A stretch of 11,271 bases of DNA from JADFUZ01 sp034430415 (lineage in GTDB: Bacteria; Chloroflexota; Dehalococcoidia; GIF9; AB-539-J10): positions 1-11,271 of the forward strand of contig DAOUEN010000134.1 in assembly GCA_034430415.1 (NCBI GenBank), in the 5' to 3' direction. Both the position numbers and the translations under genes were made by a program. This document shows positions 6,357 to 11,271 of this stretch, piece after piece (within the stretch, counting starts at the first letter, position 1; each line of letters opens with the position of its first letter). Below the pieces are notes generated by a model. The model saw nothing but the letters and a program-made list of their open reading frames with translations. It was not told the DNA's origin and made no database searches.

Positions 6357-6581
6357 ATGAATCCCAAAGAGCTATTTGGTAGAGAGGTCCTAGATGCAAA
6401 CGCCAGAAGTGTAGGTAGAGTCAGCGATATCGATTTTGACATGTCCAAGGGAGTTGTCAACCACCTCGTGGTAAAGACCGGTCCAATCAAGAAGCATATC
6501 GTTACATTCGACAATATAGCGAAAATAGGCGACAAGGTAATTCTGAAAGTTACCCAGCAGATGCTGGATAGACTGGCGTGA
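6357..6581 (+). CDS. Small PRC-barrel domain protein
   Basis: A 74-residue protein made almost wholly of one PRC-barrel domain. MNPKELFGREVLDANARSVG (1-20) matches the opening strand pattern G-x-V-x-D-x-x-G. It is followed by RVSDIDFDMSKG (21-32), the strand HLVVKTG (36-42), and HIVTFDNIAKIGDKVIL (47-63), where an expected I/V-GDKVIL turn closes the barrel. PRC barrels occur in the photosynthetic reaction centre H subunit and in RNA-processing proteins such as RimM. Stand-alone copies are common in archaea and Chloroflexota, and their role is not known. The start is fixed by AAGGAGG at 6345-6351. The gene is monocistronic with its own promoter, and a stem-loop follows at 6593-6628. No partner gene is adjacent on this strand. 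Confidence 0.87.
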   Translation: MNPKELFGREVLDANARSVGRVSDIDFDMSKGVVNHLVVKTGPIKKHIVTFDNIAKIGDKVILKVTQQMLDRLA

Positions 6582-6592
6582 TTACTGGGAGC

Positions 6593-6628
6593 TCCCGCTC
6601 CTCTGCGAAACCGAGACAGCGAGCGGGA
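6593..6628. terminator. Inverted repeat, possible bidirectional terminator
   Basis: TCCCGCTC (6593-6600) pairs with GAGCGGGA (6621-6628), an 8-bp perfect stem. Inside it CTG (6603-6605) can pair with CAG (6617-6619), which leaves an 11-nt loop. The repeat begins 12 nt after the PRC-barrel stop and lies downstream of the convergent tRNA cluster, the right place to end both. Neither strand has a T-run after the stem, so a standard intrinsic terminator is not shown. The rest of 6582-6810 holds no gene that I can support. Confidence 0.35.
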
Positions 6629-6810
6629 ATCATGGGGAAACAAGTAGTTCCTCGAACTGGGGCTCTCGGCAACATAGCTCTGATAGGCCAGTCAGGGACG
6701 GGATGCGGCTGGCGCCAAAGCAGAAAGTGTGTCGGGTGGTACTGATGCGGAAGCCAACAGAAGAACAGGCAACTACCTACCGGGTTCCACGAAGATGGAC
6801 GCCTCCAGAG

Positions 6811-6893
6811 TGCCGAGGGAGGGACTCGAACCCACACTCCCTCACGGGAAGCGGATTTTAAGTCCGCCGCGTCTACCATTCCGCCACCTCGGC
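6811..6893 (-). tRNA. tRNA-Leu (anticodon TAA)
   Basis: Acceptor GCCGAGG (6887-6893) pairs with CCTCGGC (6812-6818), with discriminator A at 6811. The anticodon loop is CTTAAAA with TAA at its centre. A long variable arm (TTCCCGTGAGGGA type) marks it as a class II tRNA. The T-arm contains GGTTCGAGTCC. It is 83 nt with no encoded CCA, so CCA must be added by the nucleotidyltransferase. Last gene of the tRNA cluster. Confidence 0.96.
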
Positions 6894-6939
6894 GCCGAAT
6901 CTGGGCCCCCAATGCTAGCAGGGGTCTCCAGGAATAAAG

Positions 6940-7012
6940 AGGCGGCGAGCGGATTCGAACCGCTGTATAGGGGTTTTGCAGACCCCTGCCTTAACCTCTT
7001 GGCTACACCGCC
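6940..7012 (-). tRNA. tRNA-Cys (anticodon GCA)
   Basis: Acceptor GGCGGTG (7006-7012) pairs with CGCCGCC (6941-6947), with one G-T wobble and discriminator T at 6940 (U73, typical of tRNA-Cys). The anticodon loop is CTGCAAA. The T-arm contains GGTTCGAATCC. It is 73 nt with no encoded CCA. Confidence 0.96.
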
Positions 7013-7059
7013 AAACCAAATCCCGCAGCAACCTTCGACTACGGGAACGATATTTTCAC

Positions 7060-7134
7060 TGGAGCGGAAGACGAGATTCGAACTCGCGACCTCTTCCTTG
7101 GCAAGGAAGCATTCTACCGCTGAACTACTTCCGC
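7060..7134 (-). tRNA. tRNA-Gly (anticodon GCC), CCA encoded
   Basis: Acceptor GCGGAAG (7128-7134) pairs with CTTCCGC (7064-7070), with discriminator T (U73). The anticodon loop is TTGCCAA. The T-arm contains GAGTTCGAATCTC. A CCA is encoded directly after the discriminator (7060-7062). All arms pair well. Confidence 0.96.
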
Positions 7135-7182
7135 TCTTGAGCCAAATTCTACCGCTCCTTTGCGGCTTGAGCAAGCCTAACT

Positions 7183-7269
7183 TGGTGCCGAGGGGGAGAC
7201 TTGAACTCCCACGGGCTCACGCCCACCACCCCCTCAAGATGGCGTGTCTACCGATTCCACCACCTCGGC
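7183..7269 (-). tRNA. tRNA-Leu (anticodon GAG), CCA encoded
   Basis: Acceptor GCCGAGG (7263-7269) pairs with CCTCGGC (7187-7193), with discriminator A. The anticodon arm is CCATC-TTGAGGG-GGTGG. A long variable arm (GTGGGCGTGAGCCC) shows class II. A CCA is encoded at 7183-7185. Its 5' end lies one nucleotide after the CCA of tRNA-Trp, so separation of the two depends on processing. It shares its acceptor sequence with the Leu(TAA) gene in the same cluster. Confidence 0.95.
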
Positions 7270-7270
7270 A

Positions 7271-7347
7271 TGGCAGGGGCGGCAGGACTCGAACCCACGA
7301 CCGGCGGTTTTGGAGACCGCTGCTCTACCAAACTGAGCTACGCCCCT
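7271..7347 (-). tRNA. tRNA-Trp (anticodon CCA), CCA tail encoded
   Basis: Acceptor AGGGGCG (7341-7347) pairs with CGCCCCT (7275-7281), with discriminator G (G73, a Trp identity base). The anticodon arm is GCGGT-CTCCAAA-ACCGC. The T-arm contains GGGTTCGAGTCC. A 3' CCA is encoded at 7271-7273. Confidence 0.96.
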
Positions 7348-7374
7348 GCAATCACTAACCTAGATTATAGCAAA

Positions 7375-7448
7375 TACCCCTGGGGCGACTCGAACGCCCG
7401 ACACGCGGTTTAGGAAACCGCTGCTCTATCCACCTGAGCTACAGGGGC
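7375..7448 (-). tRNA. tRNA-Arg (anticodon CCT)
   Basis: Acceptor GCCCCTG (7442-7448) pairs with CAGGGGT (7376-7382), closing with a G1-U72 wobble, discriminator A. The anticodon arm is GCGGT-TTCCTAA-ACCGC. The T-arm is GGGCG-TTCGAGT-CGCCC. It is 74 nt with no encoded CCA (the next bases read TTT). It decodes AGG. Confidence 0.95.
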
Positions 7449-7452
7449 AAAG

Positions 7453-7525
7453 TGGAGATAGGGGGATTCGAACCCCCAACCTCTGCGATGCGAACGCAGC
7501 GCTCTCCCTACTGAGCTATATCCCC
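7453..7525 (-). tRNA. tRNA-Ala (anticodon CGC)
   Basis: Acceptor GGGGATA (7519-7525) pairs with TATCTCC (7454-7460). The third pair is G3-U70, the main identity element of tRNA-Ala. Discriminator A. The anticodon arm is CTGCG-TTCGCAT-CGCAG. The T-arm is GGGGG-TTCGAAT-CCCCC. No CCA is encoded. First gene of the cluster. Confidence 0.96.
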
Positions 7526-7534
7526 GCAGATCCA

Positions 7535-7564
7535 ATTCTAGCAATTGCACGAACCAAGGGGCAA
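7535..7564 (-). promoter_or_regulatory. Candidate promoter of the tRNA cluster
   Basis: TTGCCC (7559-7564), 18 nt, then TAGAAT (7535-7540) on the minus strand. Initiation near 7528 would start the precursor about 3 nt before the mature 5' end of tRNA-Ala. The -10 is good (5 of 6) and the -35 is fair (4 of 6). The remainder of the 204-bp gap to 7729 shows only a short 5-bp hairpin (7686-7701) without a T-run. Confidence 0.5.
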
Positions 7565-7729
7565 GTTCCCATGGTGAGTCCATTCCGACATGATAGTCAC
7601 CCCTCAGCCTTCCTTCAGTCGAGCGAAGACAGCTGCGCTAGACGACAACATCGGCAAACCCAAAGGATAGCGCTTTTCGGCGATATGCGTCACCCCACGC
7701 ACTCAATGGCCTAGGAACCGCAAGGAAGT

Positions 7730-9070
7730 CTACAGCTTAGCAAGGGCCATCTCTGCAGCGTTCACAATGGGGTAAGGTATGGGCGAAGGAGTGAAGAAGG
7801 GATGGGTGCCGTATTGGAAAGTAGCAACCTTGCTGGCTGTCATCCTGTTTTGCACCAAGGCTGCCAGTACGTTGACAACCTCCCCCACAGTCGCCCCACC
7901 ACAAACCTGACCACCCAAGATCTCATGGGTTGTCTTCTCAAACACAAGCTTGACTACGAACTCCTTGGCGCCAGGCATAGAGCCTGGATGCTTGTCCGGA
8001 GTCTTGACTTCACTTGTAACGGTGTCAAGACCTGCTGCCCTTGCTTGTGTCTCAGTAAGACCCGACAGGCCTACGCCTGAATCCCCGATGATCGTGGCAA
8101 AAGTCCCAATCACCCCTTCATTCCTTCTTCTCAATTCAAACAGATTGGCGCCAACAATTCTGCCTTCCTGTGTAGCGATGGAAGCAAGCTTCAAAGCAGA
8201 CGGCTTCTGCGTGAAGAAGGATCTTTTCTCAGCGCAATCCCCAACGGCAAATATGTCCCCGTCACTCGTCCTGCCGTATTCATCAACCCATATTGCCTTG
8301 GTGTCTCCTATTTGGAGCCCTGCCTCTTGAGCCAGTCCAGTGTCGGGGCGTACCCCGATACACATGAATACCAGGTCTGCCTTCAGTTCCTCTCCACCAG
8401 CAAGCCTGACTGCCCTAACCTTCTTCTCCCCCAGGATCGCCTCTATCTTAGCACCCGTTCTTAGATCTATCCCCCTTTCCTGCAGCCTACTCTCGGCCAA
8501 AGCGCAGAAATCCTCATCGAAGACAACTTGAAGGCAGTGAGGCAACATCTCTACGACGGTGACATTCAGTCCCCTTTTCCTAAATTCATCAGCAAATTCC
8601 AGGCCTATGAACCCCCCTCCGATAATAACTACATCCTTAACCCCATCTAATGTCTTGAGTAATTTGTTCAGGTAATCCACATCTTTTGTGGCACAGAAAA
8701 CGTTCTCCAAGTCTGTCCCTGGCATAGGAATTATGATTGGCTTTGCGCCTGTAGCCAATACCAGCTTCTGGTATCCTATGGACTTACCAGTTGCAGTAGC
8801 GACCGTTTTCGCTTGCCTATCTATGGAAGTGGCTTCATCTACGATCAAATCAATATTGTTCTTCGAAAGGAGTGCGTCTGGTATCAGGTTCTTCTCTGGT
8901 GCTCCCACCGTTCCAAAAATGTACGGAATACCACAGGGCACCAATACCTGCCCTTCTTTCTCCTTTCGGACAACAGTTATCGTCGCGTCCTTGTAGTGCT
9001 TCCTCGCTGTCGTGCCAACGACAATTCCTCCCGCACTACCACCTATGATTACTACATCTGCCTTTTCCAT
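7730..9070 (-). CDS. FAD-dependent NAD(P)H oxidoreductase, NADH oxidase/CoA-disulfide reductase type
   Basis: A 446-residue flavoprotein of the pyridine nucleotide-disulfide oxidoreductase superfamily. FAD binding begins at VVIIGGSAGG (6-15), and the C-terminal FAD contact is DGDIFAVGDCAE (270-281). NAD(P)H binding is VVIIGGGFIGLEFA (147-160). The single redox-active Cys46 lies in VPCGIPY, as in NADH oxidase and CoA-disulfide reductase, which use one flavin-proximal Cys. There is no CxxxxC pair as in classical disulfide reductases. The C-terminal dimerisation domain covers about 320-446. The sequence does not decide between water-forming NADH oxidase, CoA-disulfide or polysulfide reductase activity; all would serve oxygen or thiol stress. 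The ATG at 9070 has AGGAGG 5 nt upstream and a clear promoter at 9101-9129. It appears monocistronic, with the tRNA cluster next on the same strand. Confidence 0.9.
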   Translation of the reverse strand: MEKADVVIIGGSAGGIVVGTTARKHYKDATITVVRKEKEGQVLVPCGIPYIFGTVGAPEKNLIPDALLSKNNIDLIVDEATSIDRQAKTVATATGKSIGYQKLVLATGAKPIIIPMPGTDLENVFCATKDVDYLNKLLKTLDGVKDVVIIGGGFIGLEFADEFRKRGLNVTVVEMLPHCLQVVFDEDFCALAESRLQERGIDLRTGAKIEAILGEKKVRAVRLAGGEELKADLVFMCIGVRPDTGLAQEAGLQIGDTKAIWVDEYGRTSDGDIFAVGDCAEKRSFFTQKPSALKLASIATQEGRIVGANLFELRRRNEGVIGTFATIIGDSGVGLSGLTETQARAAGLDTVTSEVKTPDKHPGSMPGAKEFVVKLVFEKTTHEILGGQVCGGATVGEVVNVLAALVQNRMTASKVATFQYGTHPFFTPSPIPYPIVNAAEMALAKL

Positions 9071-9100
9071 TGCTGCCTCCTATTCAATTTGCTGAGTTGA

Positions 9101-9129
9101 ATTATCCCATTCCGTGCCATCCAGGTCAA
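9101..9129 (-). promoter_or_regulatory. Sigma-70-type promoter of the flavin oxidoreductase gene
   Basis: On the minus strand, TTGACC (9124-9129), exactly 17 nt, then GATAAT (9101-9106). Both hexamers are 5 of 6 to consensus. Initiation near 9094 would give a leader of about 24 nt that contains the AGGAGG ribosome site. Confidence 0.75.
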
Positions 9130-9395
9130 TACTTCAGCTCATCTCAGCAACGTTGCGATGTCAACCCGAGAACCACCAACCATCAAATGAGGCTGAACCA
9201 GTATGACCGCTGCTTGGCCGATGAAGGCACCAAAGCAAGTGATTGCCACCAACACAGAAGCCGTGCTAGACTATGAAACAGCCAAGCAAGAGGGCCTAGC
9301 TCTTGTCCGAGGGCGGCTAGTGAAAGTGTTGCAGCGAGGGGTGGTTCTTCCTTGGCCATGGAGATTCTAACTACGCGAACTGAGAGGGAAGTAGA
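9130..9395. other. Gap before secG, no gene firmly supported
   Basis: The full non-coding gap between the oxidoreductase and secG is 325 bp (9071-9395), and the right 266 bp are unexplained. A 55-codon plus-strand frame (ATG 9203 to TAA 9368-9370; MTAAWPMKAPKQ... to LPWPWRF) could be a small protein, but its ribosome site is poor (GAGG about 10 nt upstream) and I recognise no family. A weak promoter for secG may be TTGCCA (9243-9248), 18 nt, TAGACT (9267-9272). I found no tmRNA, SRP RNA or riboswitch signature. A small RNA or long leader cannot be excluded. Confidence 0.4.
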
Positions 9396-9614
9396 TTGCC
9401 TACGTATCTTGCCATTGCTCAAATCCTAGTGTCCTCGGCACTCATCGCTACCATCCTGTTTCAGACCCGAGGAGGTGGCTTGGGCGGCATCTTCGGACAA
9501 CCTGATTCTGTCTATCGGACACGTCGGGGCGTAGAGAGAACGCTCTTCCACATGGTCATTGCGTTGTCGGTCGTCTTCGTCATCTTCGCAATGTTGATTG
9601 TCTCTGCTTCCTAG
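9396..9614 (+). CDS. secG: Preprotein translocase subunit SecG
   Basis: SecG is the small inner-membrane subunit of SecYEG that aids SecA-driven protein export. The 72-residue product has two membrane segments (about 4-22 and 50-70). Between them lies the family's cytoplasmic glycine-rich loop, LFQTRGGGLGGIFGQPDS (21-38), followed by VYRTRRGVERTLF. Length and order fit the family exactly. The start is TTG at 9396, preceded by AGAGGG. No ATG lies in frame before the first membrane segment, so TTG is the best choice. The SAM hydroxide adenosyltransferase gene begins 6 nt after its stop, so the two are probably co-transcribed. Confidence 0.93.
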   Translation: MPTYLAIAQILVSSALIATILFQTRGGGLGGIFGQPDSVYRTRRGVERTLFHMVIALSVVFVIFAMLIVSAS

Positions 9615-9620
9615 CGGGCA

Positions 9621-10451
9621 ATGAACCCTATCATAACCCTGACCACCGATTTCGGCGCCGCCGATGCCTACGTCGCTGTGGTGAAAGGCGTCATCCTGAG
9701 CACCAACCCCAACGCCACCATCGTGGACATCAGCCACGCAGTCGAGCCTCAGAATATCACCCAGGCCGCTTTCATTCTCAGCATCGCCTGTCGCTATTTC
9801 CCCAAACACAGCATCCATATGGCAGTCGTCGACCCCGGTGTAGGCAGCGAACGCCTGGGCATAATCCTGAAGACGCCTTCAGCCCTCTTCGTTGCCCCCG
9901 ATAACGGCATCCTCAGCTATGTAGTTGGTCAGCTAATGCCCGGCGCGGGCTCCCCGATGCAGCCTCAGGAGCTTGAGGAAGTGAAGCTGAAACGAGGGCT
10001 CGAAGCCGTGGCAATTACTGACCCGCGCTTCTGGCGACATCCAGTCAGTCCTACCTTCCAGGGCAGAGATGTCTTTGCCCCGGTGACCGCCGGTCTCTCC
10101 CTGGGCATATCGCCCTACGAATTCGGGGAAAAAATCGCCCGCCTTCATGTCTCTCCTATTCCAAAACCGTCCCTCGATTCGAGCGGCGACCTAGTGGGTC
10201 ATGTTATATACGTCGACCATTTCGGCAACTTGATTACCGATATCACCGCTGCTGACCTGCCGGAGGGGAACATCGTAGCTGAGGCAGCAGGGCAACGTAT
10301 CCCGGGCATCGGCCGCTACTACGAGCAGGGGCAGGGATTGATGGCTATCATCGGCAGCAGCGGCTACCTGGAAGTATCGCTAAGAGATGGAAGCGCATCT
10401 GCTTTCCTCGACACGATTGTGGGAGACGAAGTAAGGGTAATGCCGGCCTAG
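9621..10451 (+). CDS. S-adenosyl-L-methionine hydroxide adenosyltransferase (DUF62/SAM hydrolase family)
   Basis: A 276-residue enzyme of the DUF62 family, which uses an activated hydroxide to convert SAM to adenosine and methionine; relatives use chloride or fluoride. N-terminal domain landmarks are TTDFG (8-12, Asp10), VDPGVG (70-75, Asp71) and FVAPDNGIL (90-98). The stretch PTFQGRDVFAP (144-154) carries the conserved GRD. The C-terminal barrel starts with VDHFGNLITDI (198-208), the usual D-x-FGN-x-x-T/T-N pattern. All match the hydroxide-using members, and nothing points to halogenase specificity. The ATG lies 6 nt after secG with a weak ribosome site, so coupling is likely. It ends 10 nt from the converging permease gene. 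The physiological role of these SAM hydrolases is still uncertain. Confidence 0.92.
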   Translation: MNPIITLTTDFGAADAYVAVVKGVILSTNPNATIVDISHAVEPQNITQAAFILSIACRYFPKHSIHMAVVDPGVGSERLGIILKTPSALFVAPDNGILSYVVGQLMPGAGSPMQPQELEEVKLKRGLEAVAITDPRFWRHPVSPTFQGRDVFAPVTAGLSLGISPYEFGEKIARLHVSPIPKPSLDSSGDLVGHVIYVDHFGNLITDITAADLPEGNIVAEAAGQRIPGIGRYYEQGQGLMAIIGSSGYLEVSLRDGSASAFLDTIVGDEVRVMPA

Positions 10452-10461
10452 CAATGGCGCG

Positions 10462-11271
10462 CTAGACAGGTAATCCCAGCCAGCTGAACACACCAATCAT
10501 CTTCAGCCCTGTGTAGAGCATTAGCGCCACAAAGACGTACCTGAGCTGTCTTGCTGGCAGAGCATGTGCCGCCCTGGCGCCAAGCTGTGCCATAGGTACA
10601 CTAGCTGCTATCAAGCATAACCATATGGGCAAATTGACGTACCCTATTGAATAGGGAAGAAGTCCAGTTACCCCAACTCCATTTGCGACATATCCAATGA
10701 TACCACCCAGACCGGTGAACATTATTGAAGCCGTAGAGGTTCCTACCGCCAGGTGCATGGGAAACTCAAGTGTCAATACCAGTGCTGGGACTATGAGTGC
10801 ACCACCGCCAAGGCCCGTGAGCCCGCTAACAACGCCTATAGGGAAGCCCAGAGCCGAGAACAGCCAGCGGTTGTCCTTCCGTTCCGCTCCTTCCTTGGCC
10901 AGCCTCGACGTTGCCCCCAAACCCATCCACGCAGCCACAGCTAGCACAACGCCTCCGAAGCCCGTTCTTAGAGCCCATCCCGGCAAGTGAGCAGCCAGGG
11001 TAGCTCCGGCCAATCCCCCAAGCAACCCACACGGACCCAGGACCAGCGCTGCGTTCCACCGAACCGCCCCCTTCCTGCTATGTCTCCACGTACCACTCGC
11101 CGCTGTGGGCAGTATCACCAGCAAGCTGGTGCCAAATGCGGTCATTATGGCGACGGATTCCGTGGTGCCCATCGCCACGATTACCCAGTACATGACGGGG
11201 ACGATCACAAACCCCCCACCAACCCCAAGCAGCCCGCTGGCAAAACCAGCACTAGCGCCCGCAGCCAGCAG
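10462..11271 (-). CDS. TauE/SafE-family sulfite/organic anion exporter permease (partial, 5' end beyond right edge)
   Basis: The frame stays open to the right edge, giving 269 visible residues; the N-terminus is missing. An apparent start at 11208 is only an internal GTG, because conserved sequence continues upstream of it (LLAAGASAGFASGLLGVGGG). The family's two half-repeats are both visible: GLLGVGGGFVIVPVM near the visible N-terminus and GLTGLGGGALIVPALVL in the middle, each with the G-x-GGG-x-x-x-VP motif. About seven or eight hydrophobic segments alternate with short basic loops (HSRKG, KEGAERKDNR). TauE/SafE proteins export sulfite, sulfoacetate or related anions, or import some substrates; which applies here is unknown. 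The gene converges on the SAM hydrolase with stops 10 nt apart. Confidence 0.9.
   Translation of the reverse strand: MLAAGASAGFASGLLGVGGGFVIVPVMYWVIVAMGTTESVAIMTAFGTSLLVILPTAASGTWRHSRKGAVRWNAALVLGPCGLLGGLAGATLAAHLPGWALRTGFGGVVLAVAAWMGLGATSRLAKEGAERKDNRWLFSALGFPIGVVSGLTGLGGGALIVPALVLTLEFPMHLAVGTSTASIMFTGLGGIIGYVANGVGVTGLLPYSIGYVNLPIWLCLIAASVPMAQLGARAAHALPARQLRYVFVALMLYTGLKMIGVFSWLGLPV

Noticed and set aside
6550..7413. Several long reading frames on both strands across the tRNA cluster, with peptides such as GGGMVDAADLKSA and AGLEPTTGGF
   Set aside because: These are well-known false proteins produced by translating tRNA genes; they coincide exactly with the seven tRNAs.
10462..11208. A complete permease starting at 11208
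   Set aside because: The codon there is an internal GTG; the TauE repeat motif continues upstream in frame to the window edge, so the gene is partial.
1..11271. CRISPR arrays, insertion sequences, phage or toxin-antitoxin genes
   Set aside because: No regularly spaced repeats, transposase or integrase motifs, or typical small toxin/antitoxin pairs were seen, even though the tRNA cluster would be a natural integration site.

Overview
The window looks like a chromosomal housekeeping segment from an uncultured bacterium, most likely phylum Chloroflexota and close to class Dehalococcoidia. This placement is an inference. It rests on an ECF sigma factor overlapping a DUF5667-type membrane protein, the style of the SecG, enolase and GAPDH sequences, the linkage of pth, eno and gap, and a small PRC-barrel protein. 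There is no phage, insertion sequence, CRISPR array or toxin-antitoxin signature. Both ends cut through genes.

Left part (1-6131, all minus strand). A unit reads leftward from a TATAAT box near 6126-6131: pth (peptidyl-tRNA hydrolase), a LOG/TIGR00725-like protein, eno (enolase), a metallo-beta-lactamase-fold hydrolase with a C-terminal helical region, and gap (GAPDH). Junctions are tight: 28 nt, 1 nt, a 10-nt overlap and 24 nt. The gap gene is broken in this sequence by one single-base frameshift in a G7 tract and two in-frame stop codons. Its catalytic and NAD-binding motifs are otherwise intact. Further left are a zinc-ribbon/DUF4870-like membrane protein with its own promoter and Shine-Dalgarno site, then an ECF sigma factor whose 3' end overlaps a DUF5667-like single-pass membrane protein that runs off the left edge.

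Middle (6132-7729). A plus-strand gene for a 74-residue PRC-barrel protein has a well-formed promoter. It converges on a minus-strand cluster of seven tRNA genes, transcribed in the order Ala(CGC), Arg(CCT), Trp(CCA), Leu(GAG), Gly(GCC), Cys(GCA), Leu(TAA). Three of the seven encode the 3' CCA and four do not.

Right part (7730-11271). A minus-strand FAD/NAD(P)H disulfide oxidoreductase of the NADH oxidase/CoA-disulfide reductase type has a clear promoter. After a 325-bp gap come plus-strand secG (TTG start) and a SAM hydroxide adenosyltransferase/hydrolase (DUF62 family), probably co-transcribed. A TauE/SafE permease on the minus strand converges on them and runs off the right edge, so its start is not in the window.

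Functionally, the left unit links lower glycolysis/gluconeogenesis (enolase, GAPDH) with translation quality control (Pth). The sigma/DUF5667 pair looks like a membrane-linked transcription switch. The rest is RNA supply, Sec export, redox metabolism and anion transport. I see no convincing new multi-gene system. The most notable item is the triply disrupted GAPDH gene within an otherwise clean operon.
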